From: Candidatus Lustribacter telmatis
GTDB taxonomy: Bacteria > Vulcanimicrobiota > Vulcanimicrobiia > Vulcanimicrobiales > Vulcanimicrobiaceae
DNA length: 64,000 nt
Assembly: GCA_003164045.1 (NCBI GenBank)
Contig: PLRU01000032.1
Coordinates: 47,509 to 111,508 of the forward strand
Direction of reading: 5' to 3'
A program made the position numbers and the translations under genes. Positions within the stretch are counted from its first letter, which is position 1. Each line of letters starts with the position of its first letter. The notes under the pieces were generated by a model. That model worked only from the letters and a program-made list of their open reading frames with translations, was not told where the DNA came from and searched no databases. Shown here in pieces: positions 8,042-17,486 of the stretch.

Positions 8042-9355
8042 GTGGGTCGCTCGCGCTTGGACGCCATGTCGCTTTCGTTAGTCTTGCTCTGTGCAGGCTG
8101 TGGGTCGAGCGCGGCTAAACCCGCTCCGAGCGCGGCTCCCAAAGTTGCCACCACTGCAGTGACGTCGGGCACGATTCATCCGTCGCTGCAGATTGCGGGC
8201 GTCGTGACGCCGTACCGGCAAGTCGGGATCGCGGCCGATCTCACCGAGCCGATCGGCGACGTCGATGTGCAAGAGGGCGATCGCGTTCACGTCGGTCAAC
8301 CGCTCGCACACTTGCTCACCGACGACCTCGAGGCGCAACTCGCGTCGGCGCAGCGGACCGTTGCCGAAGATGTCGCGCGTTTTGCGCAGGCCGCCTATCA
8401 AACGAACGCGACCAACGCGCAAGACGAAGCCTCGATCCGCTCCGCGCAAGCGACACTGCATCAGGCGAACGTGAGTCTCGACGGCGCCCGCACCGATCTC
8501 AAGCGCTATGAAGCGCTCGAAGCGCAGGGCTACTTAGCGCCGCAGACCGTCGATCAGCAGCGCACCACCGTCGCCTCCGACGTTGCGGCCGTGAACTCAG
8601 CGCAAGCGTCGCTCAACCAAGCGGTGGCGAACGCAAGCGCCAACGGCCGCGGCAACAACGCCGGCGTGCAGCAAGCGGAATTGCAGTCCGCGCGCGCGGC
8701 CGCCGATGCTGCGCAGGCAACCGTCGAACAGCTCACGCGCCAGATCGGCCGCGCCGCAATCACTTCACCGATCGACGGCATCGTCGATGCGGTCAATGCC
8801 AATCCGGGCGAGTATCCATCGGGCCGCCAGCTCTTTACGATCGAGCAGCTCTCGAGCGTCTATGCGTTGCTGCCCACATCGACGGCGCAAGTCGTACAGA
8901 TAACGAATGGCGCCGCCGTATCGCTCGTAACCGCAAACAGCACGCAGAAGGACAGCGGCAAAGTCGCCGCCGTGCTCGATGCGCTGCAGCCGGGTACGAC
9001 GAATTTCACCGTAAAAGTGCTCGTGCCCAATCCCGACGGACATCTGCATGCGGGCATGCCGATCACCGGCACGGTCGCGCTGCCGCCGGTGAGCGGGATC
9101 GAAATACCCGTAACGGCGTTCGTCGACGATACCCATGTGAACGTCTACCTCGTCGAGAACGGCGTGCTCAAGTCGACGACTGTGCGCGACGTGAAAGATG
9201 ACGGCACGCATGCGATCGTTACCGGCCTCACGGCGGGACAAACGATTGTCAGCGATGTGAATTCGGTGGACGTCGGCAATGGCGACCGCATCAGTACGGG
9301 CGGCGGAGCCTCTCCCGCCCCCGGCGCGTCGGGTGCCGGGCACAAACACAAATAA
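8042..9355 (+). CDS. RND efflux periplasmic adaptor (membrane fusion protein), lipoprotein
   Basis: Links an inner-membrane RND pump to an outer-membrane channel. The N-terminus is a short lipoprotein signal ending in the lipobox LCAGC. A barrel-sandwich lipoyl half-motif (GDVDVQEGDRVHVGQPLA), a long alpha-hairpin (about residues 95-225) and the second lipoyl half (AAITSPIDGIVDAV) follow, then beta-barrel and membrane-proximal domains. The C-terminus is Gly/Ala/Pro-rich and ends in HKHK. The start is GTG 8042, with an alternative ATG at 8066. The stop directly abuts the ATG of the pump gene. No TolC-like gene is in the window. Confidence 0.9.
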   Translation: MGRSRLDAMSLSLVLLCAGCGSSAAKPAPSAAPKVATTAVTSGTIHPSLQIAGVVTPYRQVGIAADLTEPIGDVDVQEGDRVHVGQPLAHLLTDDLEAQLASAQRTVAEDVARFAQAAYQTNATNAQDEASIRSAQATLHQANVSLDGARTDLKRYEALEAQGYLAPQTVDQQRTTVASDVAAVNSAQASLNQAVANASANGRGNNAGVQQAELQSARAAADAAQATVEQLTRQIGRAAITSPIDGIVDAVNANPGEYPSGRQLFTIEQLSSVYALLPTSTAQVVQITNGAAVSLVTANSTQKDSGKVAAVLDALQPGTTNFTVKVLVPNPDGHLHAGMPITGTVALPPVSGIEIPVTAFVDDTHVNVYLVENGVLKSTTVRDVKDDGTHAIVTGLTAGQTIVSDVNSVDVGNGDRISTGGGASPAPGASGAGHKHK

Positions 9356-12300
9356 ATGTGGCTAACGCGCGTCTTCCTCAAGCGGCCGACGCTGGTCTTC
9401 GTGTTCATCGCGCTGACGCTGATCGCGGCCGTCATGGCGCTGCAGTCGCTGGTCGTTCAGGAACAGCCGAATAGCGGACTGCCCGGGATTACGATTTCTG
9501 TCGGCTTTGCCGGGGCGTCGACGACGGAACTGCAGACCGAAGTTGCGGAACCGATCGAAGATCAGCTCGCCGGCACGCCGTATCTCCTCACCCAGAGCAC
9601 GACGATCGAGAGCGGTTCGGTGTCGATCTCGGCGACGTTTTCGTTGCAATCGACGAATCCGGAAAATATCGCCAACGTTGAGAAAGCGATTCAGTCGGCG
9701 CAACGTCAATTGCCGGCCGGCATCACCTCACCGACGCTGCGAGTCGCGGATCCGAGCGAGCCGGTTATCGTCACCCTCGCGCTGCTCTCGAAGAAGTACA
9801 ATCAAGCCGAACTCGGCACGCTCGCGAACAACACGATCGTGCCGGTGATCGAACAACTCTCCGGCGTCTCGAACGTCAACGTCGCCGGAACGACGCAGCC
9901 GACGTTTACGGTCACCGTCGATCCCAATCTGCTCGCCGCGAACAACCTGACGCTCACCGACGTGGTATCGGCGATCGCGCCCAACAACGTGCGCGCCCCC
10001 GGCGGCTACGTGTATGGCCCCGGACGCGAAACGGAACTCGACGTGCGCGGCGACCTCGCAACGCCGCAGCAAGTCGCGGATCTGCCGATCCACGTCACGT
10101 ATAGCGGAACGACGGCCGCGGCGGCGACCGGCGCAGCCGGCTCGTTTACGAGTGGTCTCGGCGGCCCGGTCGGCGCGGCCAACGTCCCGATCATTGTGAT
10201 CGGTGCGTCGCCGAAGCCGGCCGCCGAGCGCGCCGAGCAGCCGCGTCCGGTGCGTTCCGACGTCGCGTATGGAACTTCGGGCGGAAACACGGCCGGTAAT
10301 TCGCAGGGTGCGGCCCTAGCGGCGTCCGGTTCGACGGCGAACACCGGCGCCAGCGTACCGGTCGATCAGCCGGTGAGCCCGCAGTCGAACGGCGGAGCGA
10401 GTGCGGCGAACGCGGCGAGCACGGCTGCAACGGCGGCCGGCGGCGCGCAGCCGGCAGGTGGAGCGAGCTCGTTCGGCAGCGGCAGCGGTACCGCGACGTC
10501 GCCGTTCATCGGCACGCTTCCGAACTGGGCCGTACCGAGCGCTGACCGGCGCATCTCCGACGTCGCGTCGGTCACGTCATCGACGGTGGTTCCGCGGATC
10601 TCGTCGTCGCAAAACGGCCGTCCGGGCGTTACGCTGAGCATCCAGAAGCAAGCCGACGCGAGCGAGGTGACGGTCTCCGACGAGGTGCTCAAAGCATTGC
10701 CCGCGCTCGAGCGTCAATTTCCGGATATCGAATTTCAGGTCGCGCACGTCCAGTCGACGTTCACCGAAGAACAAGTGGAAGGCGTCGAGCATACGCTGAT
10801 CGAGGGCATCATCCTCACCGCGATCGTGATGCTGTTCTTCCTCGGCTCGTGGCGCAACGCCATCGTCGTGATGGTGGCGATTCCGACGTCGCTCGGCGTG
10901 ACGTTGTTCATCATGAACGCGATGGGGCTAACGCTCGATACCGTCTCGCTGATGGCGATGACGCTGGTCATCGGCATCCTCATCGATGATTCGACGGTCG
11001 TGCTCGAGAACATCGAGCGCCATCATGCGGCCGGTGAATCACCGGCCGACGCAGCGATCAACGGACGCACCGAAATCGGGCAAGCGGCGATCGTCATTAC
11101 GGCGGTCGACGTCGTCGTGTTCTTACCGCTCGCGTTCGTGGGCGGCCAGATCGGGCGTCAGCTCAACGAGTTCGCGATCGTGATCGTGGTCGCAACGCTG
11201 ACGTCGCTGCTCGTATCGTTCACGATCACGCCGACGCTTGCCGGTCTTTGGTCGCTGAAGTCGACGTGGAAACCGTGGAAGCCGATTCTCTGGTTCGACG
11301 AGCGCTTCAATGGGCTGCGCACGCGCTACAGCGAGTCGTGGCTGCCGGCGTCGTTCGGCCGCCCGTGGCCGGTGCTGATCGCCGCAGTGGTCTTGTGCGT
11401 GCTCGCCTATCTGCTCGTGCCGACGGGACTGGTCGGTGAAGAATATATCCCGGCCGAAGATCAGGGCATCATTTACGCGCAGGTCGCGTTCCCCGCCGGC
11501 CATCCGCTGACCCAGACGATCGCGTCGATGAGCAAGCTCGAGACTGCCACAAAAGACACGGTCACGCCGCACGATCTGCAATATGAAACGACCGTTGCCG
11601 GGGCGTACAGCGCTGCCTTCGGCGGCTTCGCGCAAGAAGGCAACGTCGGACAGATCTCGATCTTCCTCAACACGAATCGGAATACGTCCACGTACGGTTA
11701 CGTCGCGAAGCTGATGCAAAAGTACGCGCAGGTCGAACCTTCGGCGACGATCAGCGTGGCGGCGGCCACGCAGCAGGGCGGCGGCAACCAGCAGCAGATC
11801 GACGAACTGGTGTCGGCGAGCGGCACCACCGATCCGACGGCAGCGGCGGGGAAGGTCTTCGAGGCGCTCGTTAACACGCCCGGCGCGACCGGCGTGCAGA
11901 ACAGCGTCACCAACGCCGCGCCGCAAATGGAGATCGACTTCAATCGTGCCGCACTGCAATCGCTCGACGTCAGCATCGGCACGGCCGCACAAGCGGTCGA
12001 GGCGGCGTTCGGCGGCGACGTGGCCTCGCAGATCGAAACACCCGACCGCGGACTCACCGATATCGAGGTGATGTATCCGCGCAGCGACCAAACCTCGCTC
12101 GAAACCGTGCTGGCGATTCCGCTGCGCGCTGAAAACGGCGGGATCGTGCGGCTCGGCGACGTCGCGTATCTGCGAAGCGTGCCGGCGCCGCTGATCATCA
12201 CGCGCCAAAACCGCGCGCAAGTCGTGCACATCACCGGCAACGTGGCCCCGGGTTACGAGCTCTCCAACGTGACGAACGCGTTCCAGAAACAAGTCGCTGG

Positions 12301-12928
12301 ATTGCACTTGCCCAAGACTATCACGATCCGCCCCGCCGCGCAGGGCCAGCAAGATTTGATGAGCCAAGCGCTCTCGGCCCTGCTCTCGTCGCTGGCGATA
12401 TCGATCGCGCTCGTCTTCCTGTTGATCGTCGCGCTCTACAACAGTTACCGCACGCCGTTCGTCACGCTCTTTGCGATTCCGGTCGCCATCATCGGCGCGC
12501 TCGGCGCGCTGTGGATCACCCGCAACACGCTCAATCTCTATTCGCTGCTCGGCATGATCCTGCTCGTCGGTTTGGTGACGAAAAACGGCATCTTGCTCGT
12601 CGACTACGCCGATACCGTGCGCCTTCGCGAGGGTAAGTCGCGGGAAGACGGGATCGTTGAAGCCGCTTCAACGCGTTTCCGGCCGATCATCATGACGACG
12701 CTCGCGATGGTGGCGGGCATGCTGCCGCTCGCGCTCGGGCTCGAACCGGGGACGTCAACGCGCACGTCGCTGGCGATCGTCGTCATCGGCGGTCTGCTCA
12801 GCTCGCTCGTGCTCACGCTGTTCATCGTGCCGATCATGTATCGTTGGATCGCACCGAAAGTGCTGAAGGAAGAGACGCATCTCTCCTCCGATGCGCCTCC
12901 CAGCGGGAGCCAACCCGCGCCCGCTTAG
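9356..12928 (+). CDS. RND multidrug efflux transporter, HAE1/AcrB family, with large Ala/Gly/Ser-rich insertion
   Basis: Proton-driven inner-membrane pump of 1,190 residues. TM1 is near residues 12-30. The proton relay Asp pair is in the IDDSTVVLENIERH block near residues 543-545 and the relay Lys in LVGLVTKNGILLVDY near residue 1076. Porter and docking domains are recognisable. Unlike typical members of about 1,040 residues, there is an extra low-complexity segment, roughly residues 252-400, rich in Ala, Gly, Ser and Thr, just before the RRISDVASV strand of the periplasmic domain. Substrate is unknown; solvent or aromatic efflux would fit the neighbourhood. Confidence 0.93.
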   Translation: MWLTRVFLKRPTLVFVFIALTLIAAVMALQSLVVQEQPNSGLPGITISVGFAGASTTELQTEVAEPIEDQLAGTPYLLTQSTTIESGSVSISATFSLQSTNPENIANVEKAIQSAQRQLPAGITSPTLRVADPSEPVIVTLALLSKKYNQAELGTLANNTIVPVIEQLSGVSNVNVAGTTQPTFTVTVDPNLLAANNLTLTDVVSAIAPNNVRAPGGYVYGPGRETELDVRGDLATPQQVADLPIHVTYSGTTAAAATGAAGSFTSGLGGPVGAANVPIIVIGASPKPAAERAEQPRPVRSDVAYGTSGGNTAGNSQGAALAASGSTANTGASVPVDQPVSPQSNGGASAANAASTAATAAGGAQPAGGASSFGSGSGTATSPFIGTLPNWAVPSADRRISDVASVTSSTVVPRISSSQNGRPGVTLSIQKQADASEVTVSDEVLKALPALERQFPDIEFQVAHVQSTFTEEQVEGVEHTLIEGIILTAIVMLFFLGSWRNAIVVMVAIPTSLGVTLFIMNAMGLTLDTVSLMAMTLVIGILIDDSTVVLENIERHHAAGESPADAAINGRTEIGQAAIVITAVDVVVFLPLAFVGGQIGRQLNEFAIVIVVATLTSLLVSFTITPTLAGLWSLKSTWKPWKPILWFDERFNGLRTRYSESWLPASFGRPWPVLIAAVVLCVLAYLLVPTGLVGEEYIPAEDQGIIYAQVAFPAGHPLTQTIASMSKLETATKDTVTPHDLQYETTVAGAYSAAFGGFAQEGNVGQISIFLNTNRNTSTYGYVAKLMQKYAQVEPSATISVAAATQQGGGNQQQIDELVSASGTTDPTAAAGKVFEALVNTPGATGVQNSVTNAAPQMEIDFNRAALQSLDVSIGTAAQAVEAAFGGDVASQIETPDRGLTDIEVMYPRSDQTSLETVLAIPLRAENGGIVRLGDVAYLRSVPAPLIITRQNRAQVVHITGNVAPGYELSNVTNAFQKQVAGLHLPKTITIRPAAQGQQDLMSQALSALLSSLAISIALVFLLIVALYNSYRTPFVTLFAIPVAIIGALGALWITRNTLNLYSLLGMILLVGLVTKNGILLVDYADTVRLREGKSREDGIVEAASTRFRPIIMTTLAMVAGMLPLALGLEPGTSTRTSLAIVVIGGLLSSLVLTLFIVPIMYRWIAPKVLKEETHLSSDAPPSGSQPAPA

Positions 12929-14247
12929 ACTTCGACGGCGGTTGCTTCGCGCGCTTTGATGAACCGGAGTAGCACGAAGACGCCGATGCTGGCGAGCACC
13001 GTTGGGATCGCGGCGATCATGAAGAGCTGCGCGGGCTGCCACTGCATCGCGAGCAGCACGCCGGCGATGGCCGGGCTGATCACCGAACCGATGCGGCCGA
13101 TACCGAAACCCCAGCCGACGCCGGTCGAGCGCATGATCGGCGGATACACGTTGGCGGTCGATGCGTTCAGGATGCTCTGCGTGCCGATGAGGAACATGCC
13201 GACGAGGAACGTCGCGATGGCGAGAAAGGCGAACGAGCCTTTCTCCATACTGAGCACGAGCATCGCAGCGGCCGCGATGAGGTAGCCGATCGACGCACTG
13301 CGGAACCCGCCGAACTTCAGCACGATTGGCGAGGCGAGCAGCGTTCCGACGACGCCGCCCCACTGCAGCGACGTCGTGATCGTCACGATCTCGTGTTTGC
13401 TCAGCCCGCCGCCGGTGAGCAAAATCGGGATCCAGTTGTTGAAGAAATAGAGTGCGACGAGCGAACTGAAGAAGACGACCCAAAGGGTGGTGGTCACTGC
13501 CGCGCGGCCGTCTTGGAAGAGCTGCGCGGGCTGGAAGCCTTGTTTGTTTTCTTTGTCGACGCTGAACGTCGTATCTGCAAACGTGCGGCCCGGTTCGAGG
13601 CGCGAAAGAATAGCATTGATGCGTGCCGGATCGGCGCCGTGCAGAACTTGTGCGACCAGCGATTCGGGCAGCAGGGCGATGAACAGCGGCGCGAGGATGA
13701 TCGGCGCGAGCCCACCGACGATGAACACCGTGCGCCAGCCGAACGCTTCCAAGTAGCCGTAGGAGTAGCCGGCGAAAACGCCGCCGACGGCGAGGCTGAT
13801 GTACATGATCATCACGATCGACGTGCGCAGTTTCTTCGGCATGAAGTCGCTGGCGATTGCGATCGAGATCGGCGATGCGCCGCCGAGCGCGAGTCCGGCG
13901 AGAAAGCGATAGGTGATGAGCACGGGGACCGTCGTCGCGGTTGCGGTGAGCAACGAGAAAATGCCGAAGAGGACGCCGCACAAAATGAACGTGCGTTTGA
14001 CGCCCCACCGGTCGCCGATGAAGCCGAAGCCGAGCGCCCCCAGCGTTAGTCCGAGCAGGCCGGCGGAGAAGACCGGCGCGATCATCGCGCGTTCGACGCC
14101 GAGCACTTTCACCACGTCGGGGGCGGCGAAGCTAATCGCCGATAGATCGAATCCGTCGAAGAACACCATCAGCCCGCAGAGCCCGACGATCAAGCGGTGA
14201 TACGCGTTGAAGCGCGCGTTATCGATAACGTCCGAAACGTTGGTCAT
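12925..14247 (-). CDS. MFS transporter, aromatic acid:H+ symporter (AAHS) type
   Basis: 440-residue, 12-helix importer. TM1 carries FFDGFDLSAIS and loop 2-3 carries GFIGDRWGVKRT, both typical of AAHS transporters such as those for 4-hydroxybenzoate or protocatechuate. The start is ATG 14247 behind GAGGGGGA; the open frame extends far upstream only because no stop intervenes. It lies 77 bases downstream of the Rieske oxygenase gene on the same strand, so the pair looks like an uptake-plus-hydroxylation operon. The 3' end overlaps the convergent RND gene by four bases. Confidence 0.88.
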   Translation of the reverse strand: MTNVSDVIDNARFNAYHRLIVGLCGLMVFFDGFDLSAISFAAPDVVKVLGVERAMIAPVFSAGLLGLTLGALGFGFIGDRWGVKRTFILCGVLFGIFSLLTATATTVPVLITYRFLAGLALGGASPISIAIASDFMPKKLRTSIVMIMYISLAVGGVFAGYSYGYLEAFGWRTVFIVGGLAPIILAPLFIALLPESLVAQVLHGADPARINAILSRLEPGRTFADTTFSVDKENKQGFQPAQLFQDGRAAVTTTLWVVFFSSLVALYFFNNWIPILLTGGGLSKHEIVTITTSLQWGGVVGTLLASPIVLKFGGFRSASIGYLIAAAAMLVLSMEKGSFAFLAIATFLVGMFLIGTQSILNASTANVYPPIMRSTGVGWGFGIGRIGSVISPAIAGVLLAMQWQPAQLFMIAAIPTVLASIGVFVLLRFIKAREATAVEV

Positions 14248-14324
14248 CGGTTCCCCCTCAGGCCCGGTGGCGTGGAGAAAATTTTCTCGCACATCCGCCG
14301 GGAAGCCTGCGTTGGGAACCGAGG

Positions 14325-15524
14325 CTATTCGGCTAAATAATAGTTGCCGGCTTGAACATGATAGAGTTCGCCGGACGCATCGAACGCCGTGCCGAGCGGG
14401 TCGCCGCCGCTCGCGACGAGGGCGATTTGCTGGCGCAAGAAGTGCCGCAGGCGACCGACGCCGCGGTCGCTGCCGGCGAGGTTTTCCTCGGAGTGGTACG
14501 TGATCGCGCCTTGCCCGACTTGCGCTTCCCAGTCGCCCGGGATCATCTGATGCTCGGCCTCGGTGAGCTCGCTCCACTTCTTGCCGTTGTGGTGGGCGCG
14601 TGGTAGCAGTGAGAAACCCTTCGGCGCGCGGATGATGTGAAAGAGGCGGAAGTTCGTATCGTCGACCGGCAGCACGAAGCCGACCGACGATGCCTTGCCC
14701 GCTTTGAGATGGATGTCGGGCACGATGCGCACGTGCGGAAAGAGCGCTTGCGTGACGCGGTTCATCTTGCGTCCGTCGGGCAACTCGCGGTACGCGGTGT
14801 ATTTCATGCCGTGATCGGCGTGATCGTAGGTGACGTCGGGCATCACGCCCATCTCGGGCGCGAACTGCGCGCCGCTGAACGACGTGTGCAAGATCGGCAC
14901 ATGGAACGGATCCATGATGTTCTCCCAATCTTGCAGCCAGTTGCACGGCACGATCTCACGCGTGTCGTCGCCGCCGGCGCCGAAGCTCGAGCCCGTGCAG
15001 AACAGTTCTTCGTCTGCAGCGAGGTTTTCAAGCGTATCGTAACGCGGCAGCACGGGCTTCCGCTCGGGCGGCCCCATGTACGTCCACACGATGCCGTAGC
15101 GTTCTTCGACGTGGTACCACGGTTGGCGCACGCGGTCTTTATGCGCGCCGCCGCCCGGCTCGCACGGCTGATCCAAGCATCGGCCATCGACGCTGAAGAG
15201 CCAGCCATGATAGCAGCAGCGAATGCCGTCGTCTTCGCACTTGCCGTAGTAGAGCGTGGTGCCGCGATGCGCGCAGCGCGGATACAAGAGGCCCGGCCGG
15301 CCTTTGCCGTCACGAAAGACGATCAGGTCTTCACCAAGAATCCGCACGTTTTGCGGCACTTGCACGACGTTGGCCGAGAGCGCAACCGGATGCCAATAGC
15401 GGCGCATCCACTCGCCGCACGGCGTGCCGGGTCCCACTTCGGTGATGTCGCGGTCGTAGGTTGACTCGGGACGGCCGTAGGCGGTGCCGAGGCCGGTCGA
15501 GGGACGGGATTCGGTGGTGCTCAT
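14325..15524 (-). CDS. Rieske non-heme iron ring-hydroxylating oxygenase, alpha subunit
   Basis: Terminal oxygenase for dihydroxylation or demethylation of an aromatic acid. The Rieske centre is C84, H86, C103 and H106 (CAHRG and CCYHGW). The mononuclear iron site lies in the WENIMDPFHVPILHTSF block with its Asp, His and His ligands. At 399 residues it resembles phthalate 4,5-dioxygenase-type, one-component-oligomer oxygenases. No ferredoxin, reductase or beta subunit is nearby, so electrons must come from elsewhere. The start is ATG 15524. It is divergent from the binding protein at 15577 and upstream of the MFS gene on the same strand. Confidence 0.9.
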   Translation of the reverse strand: MSTTESRPSTGLGTAYGRPESTYDRDITEVGPGTPCGEWMRRYWHPVALSANVVQVPQNVRILGEDLIVFRDGKGRPGLLYPRCAHRGTTLYYGKCEDDGIRCCYHGWLFSVDGRCLDQPCEPGGGAHKDRVRQPWYHVEERYGIVWTYMGPPERKPVLPRYDTLENLAADEELFCTGSSFGAGGDDTREIVPCNWLQDWENIMDPFHVPILHTSFSGAQFAPEMGVMPDVTYDHADHGMKYTAYRELPDGRKMNRVTQALFPHVRIVPDIHLKAGKASSVGFVLPVDDTNFRLFHIIRAPKGFSLLPRAHHNGKKWSELTEAEHQMIPGDWEAQVGQGAITYHSEENLAGSDRGVGRLRHFLRQQIALVASGGDPLGTAFDASGELYHVQAGNYYLAE

Positions 15525-15576
15525 GCCCGGGTGCTGCGGCGAGGAGAATGATGGCGCCTTCCAACACGGAGCGGGG

Positions 15577-16749
15577 ATGAAACGCTCGCTGTTTTCCGCG
15601 CTCGCCGCTGCCGGCGTTGCCCTGCTGATTACCGGCGCCGCCGGCGCCGACGCGCCGCCGCTGAAGATCGGCCTCGTTGCGACGCTCTCGGGAAATTTCA
15701 CGCAGGCGGGCAAAACCGGCGATGCCGCGATCGCCGCGTTTTTCAAGGAGCACGGCGATACCGTGGCCGGCCGTAAGGTGATCGTGATCAAGCGCGATGA
15801 CGGCGGCAACGCGCCCGACACCGCGAAGCGGCTGGCGCAAGAACTGATCGTCTCCGAGCACGTCGACTTCTTGATGGGCCTCGTGTATTCACCGAACGCA
15901 AAGGCGGTGGGCGACGTGTCGACCAGTGCGAAGAAACCGACGTTCATCACGAACGCCGCGGCGAACGGCATTCTCGAGCCGAATCCGTACATGGCGCGCT
16001 TCAGTTACACCGAGGGGCAATTGACGACGCCCCTCGCGCAGTGGGCGCTCAAGAGCAACATCAAGAGCGTCTACACGATCGTGCTCGATTATGCGACCGG
16101 CATCGATGCGGCGGGAGGCTTCTCGAGCGTGTTCACCGGCGGCGGCGGCAAGGTGCTGGGCGAAGTGCGCGTGCCGATCAACGCGCAAGATTACGCGCCG
16201 TACGTCCAGCGGATCAAGGACGCGCACCCGCAAGCCATCTTTGCGTTCTTGAGCGTATCGGCAGCGCCGTTTCTTAAAGCCTGGGATGCCGCGGGCGGCC
16301 CGGCAAGCGGGATCAAGATTCTCGCCACGGGCGATCTCACCAACGAAACGATGCTGCCGGCCTACGGCGACGCCGCGCTCGGCGTGATAACTTCTATGAA
16401 CTACGCCGCCTCGCACAATTCGCCGCTGAATAAACAGCTCACGCGCGATATGCGCGCGGCCGATCCGTCGCTCGACGGACCGGACTTCGCCAGCGTGGCG
16501 ACCTACGACGTGATGCAGGCGATCTATAAGGTCGTCGAGGCGCAAAAGGGCAACGTCGACCCCGACAAGACGATGCAGCTGGTGCGCGGCCTGAAGATCG
16601 AAAGCCCGCGCGGGCCGATCACGATCGATCCGCAAACGCGCGACATCGTGCAGAACATCTACATCCGCCGCGTCGAAAAGGTCGATGGAAAATACCAGAA
16701 CACCGAGATCGCGACGTATCCCAACGTGCGCGACCCGATCGAGAAATAG
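15577..16749 (+). CDS. ABC transporter substrate-binding protein, branched-chain amino acid (LivJ/Peripla_BP_6) type
   Basis: 390-residue periplasmic protein with an N-terminal Sec signal peptide (MKRSLFSALAAAGVALL..., cleavage after the GAAGA region). The mature start KIGLVATLSGNFTQAGK is the classic type I periplasmic fold of LivJ-like proteins. The start is ATG 15577 with CGGAGCGGGG before it. No permease or ATPase gene lies nearby. It is 52 bases from the divergent Rieske gene, so it may bind the aromatic substrate; homologues of this type bind aromatic acids in several soil bacteria. Confidence 0.9.
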   Translation: MKRSLFSALAAAGVALLITGAAGADAPPLKIGLVATLSGNFTQAGKTGDAAIAAFFKEHGDTVAGRKVIVIKRDDGGNAPDTAKRLAQELIVSEHVDFLMGLVYSPNAKAVGDVSTSAKKPTFITNAAANGILEPNPYMARFSYTEGQLTTPLAQWALKSNIKSVYTIVLDYATGIDAAGGFSSVFTGGGGKVLGEVRVPINAQDYAPYVQRIKDAHPQAIFAFLSVSAAPFLKAWDAAGGPASGIKILATGDLTNETMLPAYGDAALGVITSMNYAASHNSPLNKQLTRDMRAADPSLDGPDFASVATYDVMQAIYKVVEAQKGNVDPDKTMQLVRGLKIESPRGPITIDPQTRDIVQNIYIRRVEKVDGKYQNTEIATYPNVRDPIEK

Positions 16750-16751
16750 GT

Positions 16752-17486
16752 CTGCCGCGCCGGGATAGCGGCGTCCACGCGGTCGAGACCGCCTTCGCCG
16801 TACTCCAGCCGCTGCTCGCCGCGCGAGAAGCACAAACGCTCTCCGCGCTCGCGCTAACGGCCGGCATGCCGGCAGCGAAAGTCCACCGGTATTTAGTCAG
16901 TCTGATTCGGGTCGGGATGGTCGTTCAAGACGCGGCGTCGGGGCGCTACGATTTGGGGCCGGCCGCGGTGCGGTTCGGTCTCGCGTCGATCGAGCGCTTC
17001 GATACGGTGCGCTACGCTGCGTCGGATTTGCAGCGTTTACGGGACGAGATCGGCGAAACCGTGTCGCTCATCGTCTGGGCCGAGGGCGGACCGACGGTCG
17101 TGCGCACGGAGAACAGCCGGCACGATGTTGCCCTGACGATGCGCGTCGGCGCCGTCTTGCCGCTCGCGCGCAGCGCGTCCGGACGCCTCTTTCTCACGTA
17201 TCTGCCGCGTGAACGAACCGCCGCTGCCGAACTTGGCGAACGCAGTCGTAAGGCGTTTGCGGCTGATGCGCGGCGCCGCGGTTGTGCGCGCACGATCGGC
17301 GGCGTGCTGCCCGGCGTGAGCGGGCTTGCCGCGCCGATCTTCGACGAAGCGGAGGGCATCGTTGCGGTCGTCTCCGCCTACGGGCGCTCGGCGACGTTCG
17401 ATGCATCGTGGGATGGGCCGCTGGCAAACGCGGTCCGGGCGTTTGCGCGGCAGCTCTCCACGATTCCGCGCTTGCGTTCGAACTAG
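16752..17486 (+). CDS. IclR-family transcriptional regulator, non-canonical start
   Basis: N-terminal winged helix plus C-terminal effector-binding GAF-like domain, as in regulators of aromatic catabolism. The helix-turn-helix begins with HAVETAFAVLQPLL and runs through ALTAGMPAAKVHRYLVSL. The only ATG in frame, at 16866, would cut this domain in half, and no ATG, GTG or TTG occurs between it and the upstream gene. I therefore start at CTG 16752, three bases after the upstream stop and just behind GAGAAATAGG. The C-terminal block GVLPGVSGLAAPIFDEAEG is typical of IclR. The likely target is the Rieske/MFS/binding-protein cluster. Confidence 0.82.
   Translation: MPRRDSGVHAVETAFAVLQPLLAAREAQTLSALALTAGMPAAKVHRYLVSLIRVGMVVQDAASGRYDLGPAAVRFGLASIERFDTVRYAASDLQRLRDEIGETVSLIVWAEGGPTVVRTENSRHDVALTMRVGAVLPLARSASGRLFLTYLPRERTAAAELGERSRKAFAADARRRGCARTIGGVLPGVSGLAAPIFDEAEGIVAVVSAYGRSATFDASWDGPLANAVRAFARQLSTIPRLRSN

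Noticed and set aside
9728..12367. Long minus-strand open frames opposite the RND pump
   Set aside because: Arg/His-rich translations typical of antisense frames in GC-rich genes; the plus strand encodes an unmistakable RND transporter.
12925..14946. 673-codon reading of the MFS gene with a long N-terminal extension
   Set aside because: The extension is antisense-type sequence within the Rieske gene; ATG 14247 has a good ribosome site and matches the family start.
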